Shown: piece after piece, positions 53,134-64,000 of the stretch
Layout: each line of letters starts with the position of its first letter
How positions within the stretch are numbered: the first letter of the stretch is position 1
Source: Erinaceus europaeus
Lineage: Eukaryota > Chordata > Mammalia > Eulipotyphla > Erinaceidae
Direction: 5' to 3'
Assembly: GCF_950295315.1 (NCBI RefSeq)
Contig: NC_080175.1
Location: 88,436,161-88,500,160, forward strand
Length of the DNA: 64,000 bases
The notes under the pieces: model-generated
Database searches by the model: none
Seen by the model: only the letters and a program-made list of their open reading frames with translations
What the model was told of the DNA's origin: nothing
Program-made: the position numbers and the translations under genes

Positions 53134-54479
53134 ATTTAATTTAATTTTTTTTATTTAAGAAAGGAGACATTAACAAAACCAAAGAATAAGAGGGGTACAG
53201 TTCCACAATTCCTATAACCCGATCTCCATATCCCATCCCCTCCCCTGATAGCTTTCCCATTATCTATCTCTCTGGGAGCATGGATCTAGGGTCTTTGTGG
53301 GTTGCAGAGGGTGGAAGGTCTGGCTTCTGTAATTGCTTCCCTGCTGAACATGGGCGTTGACTGGTCGGTCCATACTCCCAGTCTGCCTCTCTCTTTCTCT
53401 AGTAGGGTGGAGCTCTGAGGAAGTGGCGCTCCAGTACACATTGATGGGGTCATCTGTCCAGGGAACTCTGGTCAGCATTTTGTTGGCATCTGGAACCTGG
53501 TGGCTGAAAAGAGAGTTAACATAAAAAGTCAACCAAATTGTTGAATAATCATGGACCTAAAGACTGGAATAATGCAGATGAAGTATTGGGGGGGTATTCC
53601 CTGCATGCTCTTGTGTACTTTTGCTTTCAGATATATATTTTTCCCTTAGGTTATGGGCACATGTGAACCTATGCTCTATCTCAGGTGACCTGGACTATAT
53701 ATATAGGTTTGGGGACTTTATTGGGGAGTGGACCACCTGGAATGAAATTAGAGAATACTATGAAAGGAAAGGTCTCACCCAAGTGATGAAGCTGAAGGGC
53801 TGTCATTCCACACCTGAAGTCTCTGGTCACAGTCTGAAGTGAAGCACATTGTGGTGGCACTCATTGCGTTGATTAGGTTGCGATCCGTGGATGCAATATT
53901 ATTTGATTTGAATTGAGAGCAGCATGTAGGAAAGTGGGCCTCACCCTAAGGTTTCAGGACTGGGGGGAAATATAGGCTCTATACTGGAAATGTGAGGTTC
54001 CTGTTGTCTTAGGGTTCAAGAAGACAATGGATAGTTATTGTTATCATCACATTATTTGGTGATTAGGTTAACGTTGGAAAGCCCCTTTGGTAGGGTTTGG
54101 GGTATAATTCCCAGCATCTTGTATCTAGCTGTGCTACTGGTTGCTTCTGTTCTCCCTGGTCTAGGCTTTTGAGAGAGTACACATATCAAAGACTCAGCCT
54201 ATGTATTAAAAAGACTCAGTCTTTGATTTAAGACGTTCTAGACATATGATCATTTTTCTCCTCTCATATTAATTAAATAGTGGTTTATATGTTTACACTT
54301 TAATAGGAATGTACATAAATACTATTCCCACCACCAAAAGACTGTGTCCCACCCTCCCACCCCCATCGCACCAGGAAGCCCAATGGCCATCCTCCCCTTC
54401 ACCACAGGGTTTCTACATTGGTGCCCTGCTCTCAGTTTAATCAGATCCTGCTTTGAGTTTCCCTTTCTGTTCTTCTTTC
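53134..54479 (-). other. L1-A 3' UTR
   Basis: About 1.35 kb after the ORF2 stop (54,480). It shares its whole length with 6,222-7,587 and 57,160-58,474. Its last ~480 bp is the terminal module found in many truncated copies here. Confidence 0.85.
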
Positions 54480-57159
54480 TCAACTTCTGTTGATGAGTGA
54501 GGACATCCCATACTTATCTTTATCTTTCTTACTTAGCTCACTTAACATAATTCCTTCTAGCTCTGTCCAAGATGGGTCAGTGAATGTGGGTTCATTGTTC
54601 TTGATAGCTGCATAGTATTCCATTGTGTATATGTACCACAGCTTTCTCAGCCACTCATTTGCTGTTGGGCACCTGGGTTGCTTCCACGTTTTAGCTATTA
54701 TGAATTTTGCTGCTGTGAACATAGATGTACACACATCTTTTTGGTTGGGCATTATGGAATCCTTGGGGTATAACCTCAGGAGAGGAATTACTGGGTCATA
54801 TGGAAGGTCTTGTGAGAGTTCTCCAGACTGCTCTCCAGAGAGGATGGACCAATTTACATTCCCACCAGGAGTGCAAAAGGGTTCCTCTATCCCCACAGCC
54901 TCTCCAGCATTGCTGCTGTCCTTTTTGATGTATGCCATTCTCACAGGAGTGAGGTGGTATCTTAGTGTTGTCTTTATTTGCATTTCTCTGACAATCAGCG
55001 ACCTGGAGCAGTTTTTCATATGTTTGTTAGCCTTTTGGATCTCGTCTGAAGTAAATGTCTTATTCATATCCTCTGCCCATTTTTGAATGGTGTCATTTTT
55101 TGGTGCTAAGTTTGCTGAGTTCTTTCTATATTTTGGTGATTAGTCTCTTGTCTAATGTTTGGCATGTGAAAATCTTCTCCCATTATGTGAGGGGTCTCTG
55201 TTTGTGTGATAATTTATTTGGCTGAGGAAAAGCTTTTCAATTTGATGTAGTCCCATTGGCTTGTTTCTGCTTTAGTCTTCCTTGCAATTGGGTTTGATTC
55301 ATCAAAGATGTCCTTGTGGTGTAGGTGGGAAAGTGTTTTACCAATGTTTTCCTCTAAGTATTTGATCCTTTCTGATCTGACATCCAGGTTTTTGATCCAT
55401 TTGGAGTTGATTTTTATTTCTGGTGAGATAAGGTGGTTCATTTTCATTCTTCTGCATATTACAACCCAGTTTTCCAAGCCCCATTTATTGAAGAGAGCCT
55501 CCTTCTTCCATTTAATCCTTTGGGCCCCCTTATCAAAGATGAGATGTCCATAGGTGTGGGGATTTATTTCTGGGCTTTTAATTCTGTTCCACTGGTCTGT
55601 GTGCCTATTTTTGTTCCAGTACCATGCTATTTTGATGATGATGGCTTTATAATATAGTTTGAGATCTGGGAGTGTGATGCCTCCATTTCTGTTTCTTTTC
55701 CTCAAGATGGCAATTCTAGGTGTTTTCAGATTCCAGATAAGCGATTGTAGTTTTTGTTCTATTTTCTTAAAAGAGCTTGGTGGAACTTTGATGAGTATTG
55801 CATTAAATTTGTATATGGCTCTGGGGAGAATATTCATTTTGATGATAGATATTCTTCCAATCCATGATCATGGGATATCTTTCCATTTCTTGGTATCAGT
55901 TTCTAGTTCCCTGAAGAGTGACTCATAGTTTTTAGAATACAAGTCTTTCTCTTCTTTGGGCAGCTTTACTCCTAGGTATTTTATTGATTTTGCTGAAACA
56001 GTAAATTGGAGTGATTTCTGGATGTCTTATTCTTCAGATTTAGTGCTTGCATAAAGAAATGCCACTGATTTTTGTACATTGATTTTGTAGCCTGATACCT
56101 TGCTATATTGCCTAATAACTTCCAGTAGTTTTCTGCTGGATTCTTTACATTTTTCTATGTATACTATCATATCATCTGCAAATAGTGAGAGCTTGACTTC
56201 TTCCCTTCCAGTCTGTATCCCTTTGATTTCTTTCTCTTGCCTGATTGCTATGGCAAGAACTTCCAATACTATGTTGAAGAGTAATGGTGATAGTGGGCAG
56301 CCCTGTCTAGTCTCTGATCTAAGGGGAAACGTTTTCAGCTTCTGTCCATTGAGTATGATGTTGCTGGATTCCACTATCTTGAGGAATTTCCCACCTATTC
56401 CCATTTATTGTAGAGTATTGAGCATGAATGGGTGTTGAATTTTGTCAAAGGTTTTCTCTGCATCTATTGAGATAATCATGTGGTTTTTGGCTTTGCTTTT
56501 ATTGATGTGGTGAATGACATTGATAGACATATGTATGTTGAACCAGCCTTGCATTCCTGGGATGAATCCCACTTGGTGGTGATGAACAATTTTTTTGATA
56601 TGCTGCTGTATCCGGTTGGCCAAGATCTTGTTTAATATTTTGGCATCTATGTTCATCAGAGATATTGGTCTGTAGTTTTCCTTTTTTGTTCTGTCCTTAT
56701 CAGCTTTTGGTATCAGGGTGATGTTGGCTTCATAGAAGGTGGAAGGGAGTATTCCTGTTTCTTTGCTCTTATGGAGAAGCTTTAGGAGTATGGGTATTAA
56801 TTGTTTCCTGAAGGTTTTGTAGAATTCATTTGTGAAGTCATCTGGTCTAGGACTTTTGTTGTTGGGGAGATTCTTAATAACAGTTTCAATTTCTTTGTCT
56901 GTGATTGGTGCATTTAGGTTTTGTAGTTCTTATTGTTTCAATTTTGGAAGGGCATATGCTTCTAGGAATTTTTCCATTTCTTCCAGATTTTCTAGCTTGG
57001 TGGCATATAGATCTTCATAGAAGTTTCGCATGATTTTCTGGATTTCTGTGGTGTCAGTTGTGATATCTCCTCTATCATTTATAATTCTATGAATGTAAGT
57101 CTTCTCCCTTTTTTGTTTAGTAAGTCTGGCTAGGGTTTATCAATTTTGTTTAATCTTTC
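54480..57159 (-). pseudogene. ORF2: L1-A ORF2, 3' half (RT onward)
   Basis: From the NKIDEP region through RT ([27 protein letters not shown]) and the C-terminal part ([14 protein letters not shown]) to the stop at 54,480. Several frameshifts and stops are present: separate frames cover 56,405-56,656, 56,027-56,404, 55,214-55,837 and 54,480-55,067. The Cys motif region reads NAGEAVGIEEPFCTPGG in a shifted frame, so it is lost. Non-functional. It continues on the far side of the nested L1. Confidence 0.9.
57146..57159. repeat. Nested L1 target duplication, left copy
   Basis: TTGTTTAATCTTTC; the same word is at 59,807-59,820. The sequence belongs to the host L1 ORF2. Confidence 0.9.
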
Positions 57160-59806
57160 TTTTTTTTTATTTAATAATGGATTAATTAACAAAACCATAG
57201 GGTAGGAGGGGTACAACTCCACACAATTCCCACCACCCAATCTCCATATCCCACCCCCTCCCCTGATAGCTTTCCCATTCTCTATCCCTCCAGGAGCATG
57301 GGTGCAGGGTCATTGTGGGTTGCAGAAGGTAGAAGGTCTGGCTTCTGTAATTGCTTCCCCGCTGAACATGGGCGTTGACTGGTCAGTCCATACTCCCAGT
57401 CTTCCTCTCTCTTTCCCTAGTAGGGTGGGCCTCTGGGGAAGCGGTGCTCCAGGACACATTTGTGGGGTCTTCAGTCCAGGGAAGGCTGGCTGGCATCCTG
57501 ATGATATCTGGAACCCAGTGACTGTAAAGAGAGTTAACATACAAAGCCAAACAAATTGTTGACCAATCATGGACCCAAAGCTTGGAATAGTGGAGAGGAA
57601 GTGTTAGGGGGGTACTCATTGCAGCCTCTAGTGTACTTCTGCTTTCAGGTAAATATTTTGCAGTAGTTTACAGATACGTGTGAACATATGCTCTCTTTCA
57701 CAGAAACTGGTGTATATCTAGGTTTTGGGACTTTGTGAGATGAAATTAGAGTATACTATGAAAGGAAAGGTCTCACCCGAGTAATGAAGTTGAAGGTTTG
57801 TCATTCCACACTTGAAGTCTCTGAAGTGAAGCATGCTGAGGTGGCAATCGTTGCGTTTTTTAGGTTATGATCGGCAGATGCAATGTTATTTGATATGGAT
57901 TGGGAGAGGCATATGGGAAAGTGGGCCCTATCTGAAGGTTCCAGGACTGGGGGAAGTAGAGGCTCTATAGTGGAGATGTGAGATTCCTGCTGTCTTAGGG
58001 TTCAAAAAGACAATTGATAGTTAATGTTATCATCACTTTATTTGGTAATTGGGTTAACTTTGAAAAGTCCCTTTGTTATGGTTTGCTGTACAGTACCCAG
58101 TATCTTGTATATAGCTGGGCTATTGGTTACTTCTGATCTACTTGTTCTAGGTTTTTGAGAGAGTCTGCATATCAAATACACAGCCTATATATTAAAAAGA
58201 TTCAGTTTGTGTTTTGAAAAACTTTGAGACATACAATTGATTTTCCCCCTCTCATATTAATTAACTAGTGATTTATATGACTACATTTTACTAGGAATGT
58301 ACATAAACACCATATCCACCACCAAAATACTGTGACCCATCCCACCCACCCACTCCCACCCCCCACTGGCCCAGGAAGCTGCATGTCTACCCCTCATCAC
58401 AGAGTTTTAACTTTGGTGCCCTACTTACAATTTGGTCAGGTCCTGCTTTTAGTTTCCCTTTCAGATCTTCTTACTCAACTTCTGTTGATGAGTGGGATCA
58501 TCCCATACTCATCTTTATCTTTCTGACTTAGTTCACTTAACATAATTCCTTCTAGCTCTGTCCAAGATGGGTCAGCGAAGGTGGGTTCATTGTTCTTGAT
58601 AGCTGCATAGTATTCCATTGTGTATATATACCACAGCTTTCTCAGCCACTCATCTGGTGTTGGGCACCTGGGTTGCTTCCAGGTTTTAGCTATTATGAAT
58701 TGTGCTGCTATGAACATAGGAGTACACACCTCTTTTTGGTTGGGTGTTATGGAGTCCTTGAGGTATAATCCCAGGAGAGGAATTACTGGATCATATGGAA
58801 GGTCCATGTCTAGCCTTCTGAGAGTTTTCCAGACTGCTGTCCACAGAGGCTGTACCAATTTACATTCCCACCAGCAATGTAAAAGGGTTCCTCTGTCCCC
58901 ACATCCTGTCCAGCATTTGTTGTTGCTGTCCTTTTTGATGTATGCCATTCTTACAGGAGTGAGGTGGTATCTTAGTGTTGTCTTAATTTGCATTTCTCTG
59001 ACAATCAGCGACCTAGAGCAATTTTTCATATGTTTGTTAGCCTTTTGGATCTCCTCTGTAGTGAATGTTTTGTTCATATCCTCTGCCCATATTTGGATGG
59101 GGTAATTTGCTTTTTTGGTGCTAAGTTTGCTGAGATCTTTATATATTTTGACAAAATCCAACACCCATTCATGCTCAAAACTCTACAAAAAATGGGAATA
59201 GGTGGGAAATTCCTCAAGATAGTGGAGTTTATATATAGCAAACCTACAGCCAACATCATACTCAATGGACAGAAGCTGAAAGCATTCCCCCTCAGATCGG
59301 AGACTAGACAAGGCTGTCCACTGTCACCGTTATTCTTCAACATAGTATTGGAAGTTCTTGCCATAGCAATCAGGTAAGAGAAAGAAATCAAAGGAATACA
59401 GATTGGAAGGGAAGAAGTCAAGCTCTTACTATTTGCAGATGATATGATAGTATACATAGAAAAAACTCATTAATCCAGCAGAAAACTACTGGAAGTTATT
59501 AGGCAATATAGCAAGGTATCAGGATACAAAATCAATGTACAAAAATCAGTGGCATTTCTTTATGCAAACACTAAATCTGAAGAATAAGACAATCAGAAAT
59601 CACTCCCATTTACTTTCTCAGCAAAATCAATCAAATACCTAGGAATAAAGTTGACCAAAGAAGTGAAAGACTTGTATGCTGAAAATTATGAATCACTACT
59701 CAAGGAACTAGAAACTGATACCAAGAAATGGAAAGATATCCCATGCTCATGGATTGGAAGAATATATATCATCAAAATGAATATTCTCCCCAGAGCCATA
59801 TACAAA
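57160..59806 (-). mobile_element. Nested, twin-primed L1 inside the older L1
   Basis: A minus-strand L1-A copy inserted into ORF2 of the surrounding L1. 57,160-59,148 is the 3' part: T-rich end, 3' UTR to 58,474, then the ORF2 C-terminus (stop at 58,475; frame open to 59,164 with [16 protein letters not shown]). 59,149-59,806 is ORF2 RT sequence in the opposite orientation (FDKIQHPFM to RAIYK). About 660 bp of ORF2 between the two blocks is missing. The 14-bp target duplication shows the whole block is one insertion. Confidence 0.92.
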
Positions 59807-59820
59807 TTGTTTAATCTTTC
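59807..59820. repeat. Nested L1 target duplication, right copy
   Basis: TTGTTTAATCTTTC, identical to 57,146-57,159. The host L1 reading continues from here. Confidence 0.9.
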
Positions 59821-60904
59821 AAAGAACCAACATTTGGCTTCATTGATCTTCTGTATGGTTCTCTTATTTTCGATGTTGTCTATTTCTGCTCTAATTTTAG
59901 TGATTTCTGTCCTTCTGGTTGCTTTAGGGTTCCTTCGTTCCTCTTCCTCTAAGTCCTTAAGGTGTGTAGTAAGGTTGTTTATTTTGGTGTTTTCTTGTTG
60001 TTTTATATGTGATTGTATGGCTATGAGTTTCCCTGTCAGTACTGCTTTACCTGTGTCCCAAATATTTTGATAGGTTTTGTCTTCATTTTCATTTGTTTCC
60101 AGAAAAATTTCAATTTCCTGCTTGAGTGTCTCTCTCACCCAGTGGTTCTTAAGCAGTGTGTTGTTTAGTTTCCAAATTCTGTGAGTTTTAATAATTTTCT
60201 GTTTATTGTTAAATGTTAACTGTACTCCATCGTGGTCTGAGAAGATATTTGGGATTATTTCAATGCTCTTGAATTTGTTGATGCTGTCTTTGTGTCGTAA
60301 CTTGTGGTCTATACTTGAGTATGTGTTGTGTCGATTTGAAAAGAATGTGTATTCCAGTTTTTTTGGGGTGAAGGACTCTGAAGGAGTCTGTCCATCTCTT
60401 CATTTAATTCTCTTGTTTCTTTGTTGATTCTTTGCTTTGTTGATCTGTCTAAGTGTGAGAGTGGGGTGTTAAAGTCTCCCACTATTATTGTATTACTATT
60501 GATTTATTTTTAACTTCTTTGAGTAGGTGCTTGAAGCATTTAGATGGTCCCTCACTGGGTGCATAGATGTTATTAATTGTTAAATCTTCTTGGCTGATTG
60601 ATCCTTTAATCACTATGTAATGACCTTGCCTATCTTTTATTATTTTATTTCATTTAATATCTATTGTGTCAGAGATAAGAATGTCTGTTTCTGCCTTTTT
60701 TTTGTGGTCCATTAGCCTGTAGGATAGTTTTCCACCCTTTCACTTTAAGTATGTGTTTGTCATGTTGGGTCAAGTGGGATTCTTGCAAGCAGCATATGTT
60801 GGGTTACGTTTTCTGATCCATCATCCCACTCTTTGCCTTTTGATGGGTGAGTTTAAGCCATTGACATTTATTGATAATATGGATGTAATGTGTTGTAGTG
60901 ACAT
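59821..60904 (-). pseudogene. ORF2: L1-A ORF2, 5' half (endonuclease)
   Basis: Starts at the ATG 60,902-60,904 (SLQHITSILSINVNG), 58 nt after the ORF1 stop. The endonuclease region carries an early TGA within about 30 codons and further breaks. It joins 57,145 across the nested insertion. Non-functional. Confidence 0.85.
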
Positions 60905-60962
60905 TGTTCAACAAGTTTTTATTTGTTCTGTTATGTTTCAAGTATTATGGTGATGCTCTTTT

Positions 60963-61868
60963 TTATAAGAGGTCTTTTAGAACTTCTTTCAGAGAGGGTT
61001 TGATGACAGTTGCTTCCTTTAACTGTTGTTTGTCTGAGAAGGTTTTGATGACTCCATCTTGTTTTAATGAAAGTCTAGCAGGATATATTATCCTTGGTTG
61101 AACCCTTTTTCATTCAGAGCTCAGTAGATATCTTGCCATTCTCTTCTGGCTTTTAGAGTTTGAGTGGAGAAGTCTGCTTATAGTCTTATGGTTTTCCCCT
61201 GTATGTGACTTTTTGTTTTTCTCTTGCAGCTTTTAGGATACTTTTTTTATCTTTACTTCTTCTCATTGTGACTATGATGTCTCTTGGTATCTTCAGGTCT
61301 GGGTTGATTCTGTTTGGAACTCTCTGGGCCTCTTGAATCTTAACGTCCTTTCTGTTATTCAGGTCTGGGAAGTTTTCTTCTATAATTTCCTCTAGAAAGT
61401 TTCCTCCCCCTTCTTCTCTGTCTTCCTCTGGCAGGCAATTATATGAATGTTGCTTCTTTTGAGATCATCCCATATGTCTCTATTGTTGTTTTCAGTGTTT
61501 TTTTTGAGTTCTTTTTGAGTTCTTTCACCTCTTTCTTAGTTTTCTTTAGCTCATCCTCTGTCTACCTAATTCAGTTTTCTGCTTCTGCTAGTCTGCTTTC
61601 CCTTCCCTCAGCTGCTTTCTTCATTTCATCTTTCAATTCTCTAATTGCCTCAAGGCAGTTAGTATTTTCCTTGAGGGTCTCATCTGTTGTTTCCCTAATA
61701 CTGCTATCCCTTTCTTCCAAAGTTGTTTTCATTTCTGTGACTAATATATTTATTATTGCTTGCATGCTTTTCTTATCTATGGTTACTTCTGGCTGATTTG
61801 TAGTTTCTTCTGGGCTCTAGTTTTCATTCATTGTAGTAGCAGTTTTACTTGCTCTTGATCTACCCATT
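60963..61868 (-). pseudogene. ORF1: L1-A ORF1, decayed
   Basis: ATG at 61,868 (MGRSRASKTATT) with a TAG at about codon 17, then a damaged coiled coil (readable part 61,571-61,765: EAIRELKDEMKKAAEGRESRL) and C-terminal domain, ending at TAA 60,963-60,965. About 300 codons long originally. Confidence 0.85.
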
Positions 61869-63124
61869 TTTTAATGTGTTTTTTAATTTTTATTTTCTGT
61901 TATTCCTCAGTTATTGTGTTTTGAATACAAGCCACACTATACTAAATGCCTTTATGACAAATGCAATCACCACCCTCAGAAATTACAATAGTAACTAAAG
62001 AAATGACTGCAGCAGTTTAACCAATACCAGTTAGTCCCACAATGTCTCCAGTTCATGAAAAAATAGCAACCATATCCAAATGAAAAAGAAAGAGAAAGGG
62101 AAAAAGGGATAATAGGAATAGACAAGTATGCAAATCTACTGTCCACTGTAAATTCTAGGGGTAGCAAGAGGAGAAGGGGAAGTAGAGTGGAGACAAACAC
62201 AAACAGAGTCCGCTCTGAGTCAGATTTCTTCCCTGAAATAGTTCACAAATGAGTATCTGTGAATTCAGAAGGCAGAGGGAGGAGGAAGGGAGAAAGGAAG
62301 ATGGGAAAAAAGAGAGAAAAGAATAAAACTGTTTTAAAAAAGCAGTGAAAGGAGAGTTGTGTTTTTGTTTTTGTTTTTTTAAGTGGCTTGGAGATGGGAG
62401 AAGGGCAAGAGTGGACAGAGAGGTATGAAAAGTGAGACAAGTTTCTCTCACAGTGAGTGATAGTTCTTGTTGCCTAGCAATGGGAGGTATACTAAGAGTT
62501 AGTTTTGGTCAACCTGAGGGAGGAGGGCGAAAGGGATATATGTGTTTATATAATAGTATTAGTAAAATAGAACAGAGTAAAAAGCCCAAGCAGTGGGTCT
62601 GCAGCTTGGACAGCTCCCAGTTAGCATATGCATATTCAGTCTAGTCAACTGATTGAGAAATAAAACACAAAACCAAACCAAAGAAAAAAAAATCTTTCTA
62701 GCAGCCTTTCCCAGCCTGGGTGAGGCTTGCTTCATTAGCTAATTGTCACTCCAGATGGGTCTAAGTCCCTTACTCAGAGGAAAAACAGAAATATCCTAGA
62801 AATTTGGAAGAGTGGTTGGAATGGCACCCTGGTGGGTCAGGAATCTTGGTAAAGAAAGGAGCTCAGCAGGGAGCCTGCTAGCAGCAGCTCCAAAACCCTG
62901 GGTCTGGTTATGGGAAGAGGGGGGCTGAGAGAAATAATCAAGAAATTTCCTTTCATTTTGCTCTAATTTTTAACCCAAATTGAATTAAAGTCACATTCTT
63001 GGACTCACATTTAGGATGCCTCATTTGTCCCACTGAAGGCCAGGATTACTAAGGCTTTCTAGCAATTGTTGTCAGAGCTCATACTGGTGCAGCTACCTTC
63101 CAGTCTTCATCTTGGCTCTGGCTC
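61869..63124 (-). promoter_or_regulatory. L1-A 5' UTR
   Basis: About 1.26 kb between the L1 start and ORF1. It is homologous to 1-877 and, in part, to 2,307-2,889. The sense start carries CCAAGATG (63,108-63,115), a YY1-like word near the transcription start. Confidence 0.75.
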
Positions 63125-63137
63125 CTCAATTGTATTT
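63125..63137. repeat. L1 target duplication, right copy
   Basis: CTCAATTGTATTT, matching 53,121-53,133. Confidence 0.9.
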
Positions 63138-64000
63138 TAATGTGAATGTTTGCCCCTGTTCAGAAAGATAAAAGTTTGGAAAGGAGAAAGGACAGAGAAT
63201 GTAAAGGAGGGAGGAACAAAGGAAAAGGAAAATACACAAAAAGGAATAAAAAATAGAATCTGTACTCATCAAATATGCAAATGTTAATTGTACTTTCAGA
63301 AAAAATAGTGTATTATTTATCTGAATTCATATCTGATTAGCTTTGATCAAAGTACAGACTAGATTTCTCTGCTTATTTAGCTATTTTCTTAACAGGAGAA
63401 CAAACTGTTTCTTGTGCAATAAAATTTTAATTATGTGGAAGTATTTGTAATTTAGTGAACCATAAACTCTCATTAAAATCCATTTTTACAAGATTTATCA
63501 TGTAATTTAAAAGATATAATATATTATTTAATTTTCAGTATTCTTATATACAACAAAAATATCAATAAGACTGTCTAAGACCATAGAAAAACCTAGTCAA
63601 TATCTTCACAATTACATAATGTTGGTCAATCACATGATTTAGGGAGAAAGATGATAATTATGTTAATTAAAGAGAGACAAATGAAGTTAATTCAATTCTC
63701 TTACTCTTCTATGAGATAAATGATATATCTTACTAAGTAATTTATGCTCTTCTCAATCATGTGGCAACTCACCTACTATCTCTTCCTTTTTCTTCTTCAA
63801 TTTTAATTCATACATTTGCTACTTTATGAACATTTTGAAGCTTTTGGCTGTTACTATCAATCTTTTACCTATATCTAAATAGCATTATCTGTCAAGAAAA
63901 TCCCACTTCTTAGTATTTGCAAATCGCTTTAGAGGTAATATAAGGGGAAAATTTAAGCATTCCCCCTCACATGTCATTGCAGTTTTAACATTATACACAA
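63138..64000. other. AT-rich unique flank
   Basis: No repeat or gene recognised to the right edge. Confidence 0.5.

Larger units (their letters stand above)
53134..63124 (-). mobile_element. Full-length decayed L1 (subfamily A) carrying a nested L1
   Basis: A minus-strand L1 with 3' end at 53,134 (T-rich) and 5' end at 63,124 (GAGCCAGAGCCAAGATG in sense), flanked by a 13-bp target duplication. Removing the nested L1 (57,160-59,806 and one 14-bp duplicate) leaves about 7.3 kb: 5' UTR about 1.26 kb, ORF1, ORF2 and a long 3' UTR of about 1.35 kb. Confidence 0.92.

Noticed and set aside
59149..59806. Genomic inversion inside the 53-63 kb L1
   Set aside because: The 14-bp target duplication at 57,146-57,159 and 59,807-59,820 shows the inverted block belongs to a nested twin-primed L1, so no separate inversion is needed.

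Overview
The window looks like intergenic DNA from a placental mammal, most likely a eulipotyphlan of the hedgehog type (Erinaceus). The inference rests on dense LINE-1 copies, ancient MIR copies, microsatellites and, above all, many copies of tRNA-derived SINEs whose bodies end in CT-rich and CAA/ATAA-rich tails. I associate those SINEs with erinaceid genomes. No host protein-coding exon could be supported. Nearly every long reading frame belongs to a retroelement.

Layout. 1-877: 5' UTR of a minus-strand L1 that runs off the left edge, with a SINE inserted. 0.9-19.7 kb: AT-rich unique DNA with SINEs, an L1 5'-UTR-only insertion, a 5'-truncated L1, and two L1 copies with inverted 5' ends (12.1-13.1 kb and 18.5-19.2 kb). 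19,777-27,570: a complete minus-strand class II (betaretrovirus-like) provirus. It has two 471-bp LTRs that differ at 2 positions, a 6-bp target duplication, a tRNA-Lys-like primer site, a polypurine tract, and open gag, pro and pol in three successive -1 frames. The roughly 1.9 kb where env would lie carries no env frame. 27.6-43.2 kb: older L1 3' ends, SINEs, MIRs and a young-looking solo LTR (41,591-42,071). 43,221-50,270: a near-intact plus-strand L1 with intact ORF1, an ORF2 with two lesions, and a duplicated tail, all within one 13-bp target duplication. 50.3-53.1 kb: SINEs and unique DNA. 53,134-63,124: a full-length but decayed minus-strand L1 into which a second, twin-primed L1 (57,160-59,806) has inserted. 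63.1-64 kb: AT-rich flank.

Function. The provirus is the most notable system. Gag lacks the glycine-2 needed for myristoylation, begins with a hydrophobic membrane anchor plus coiled coil, and env is absent. This combination recalls the intracellular lifestyle of rodent intracisternal A particles. A T TTA AAC slip site directly before the gag stop is followed by a well-formed pseudoknot candidate, which would deliver Pro. A perfect 16-bp hairpin in the env-less region is a candidate RNA export element. The L1s supply the reverse transcription machinery that explains the surrounding SINEs and inverted or nested L1 insertions.
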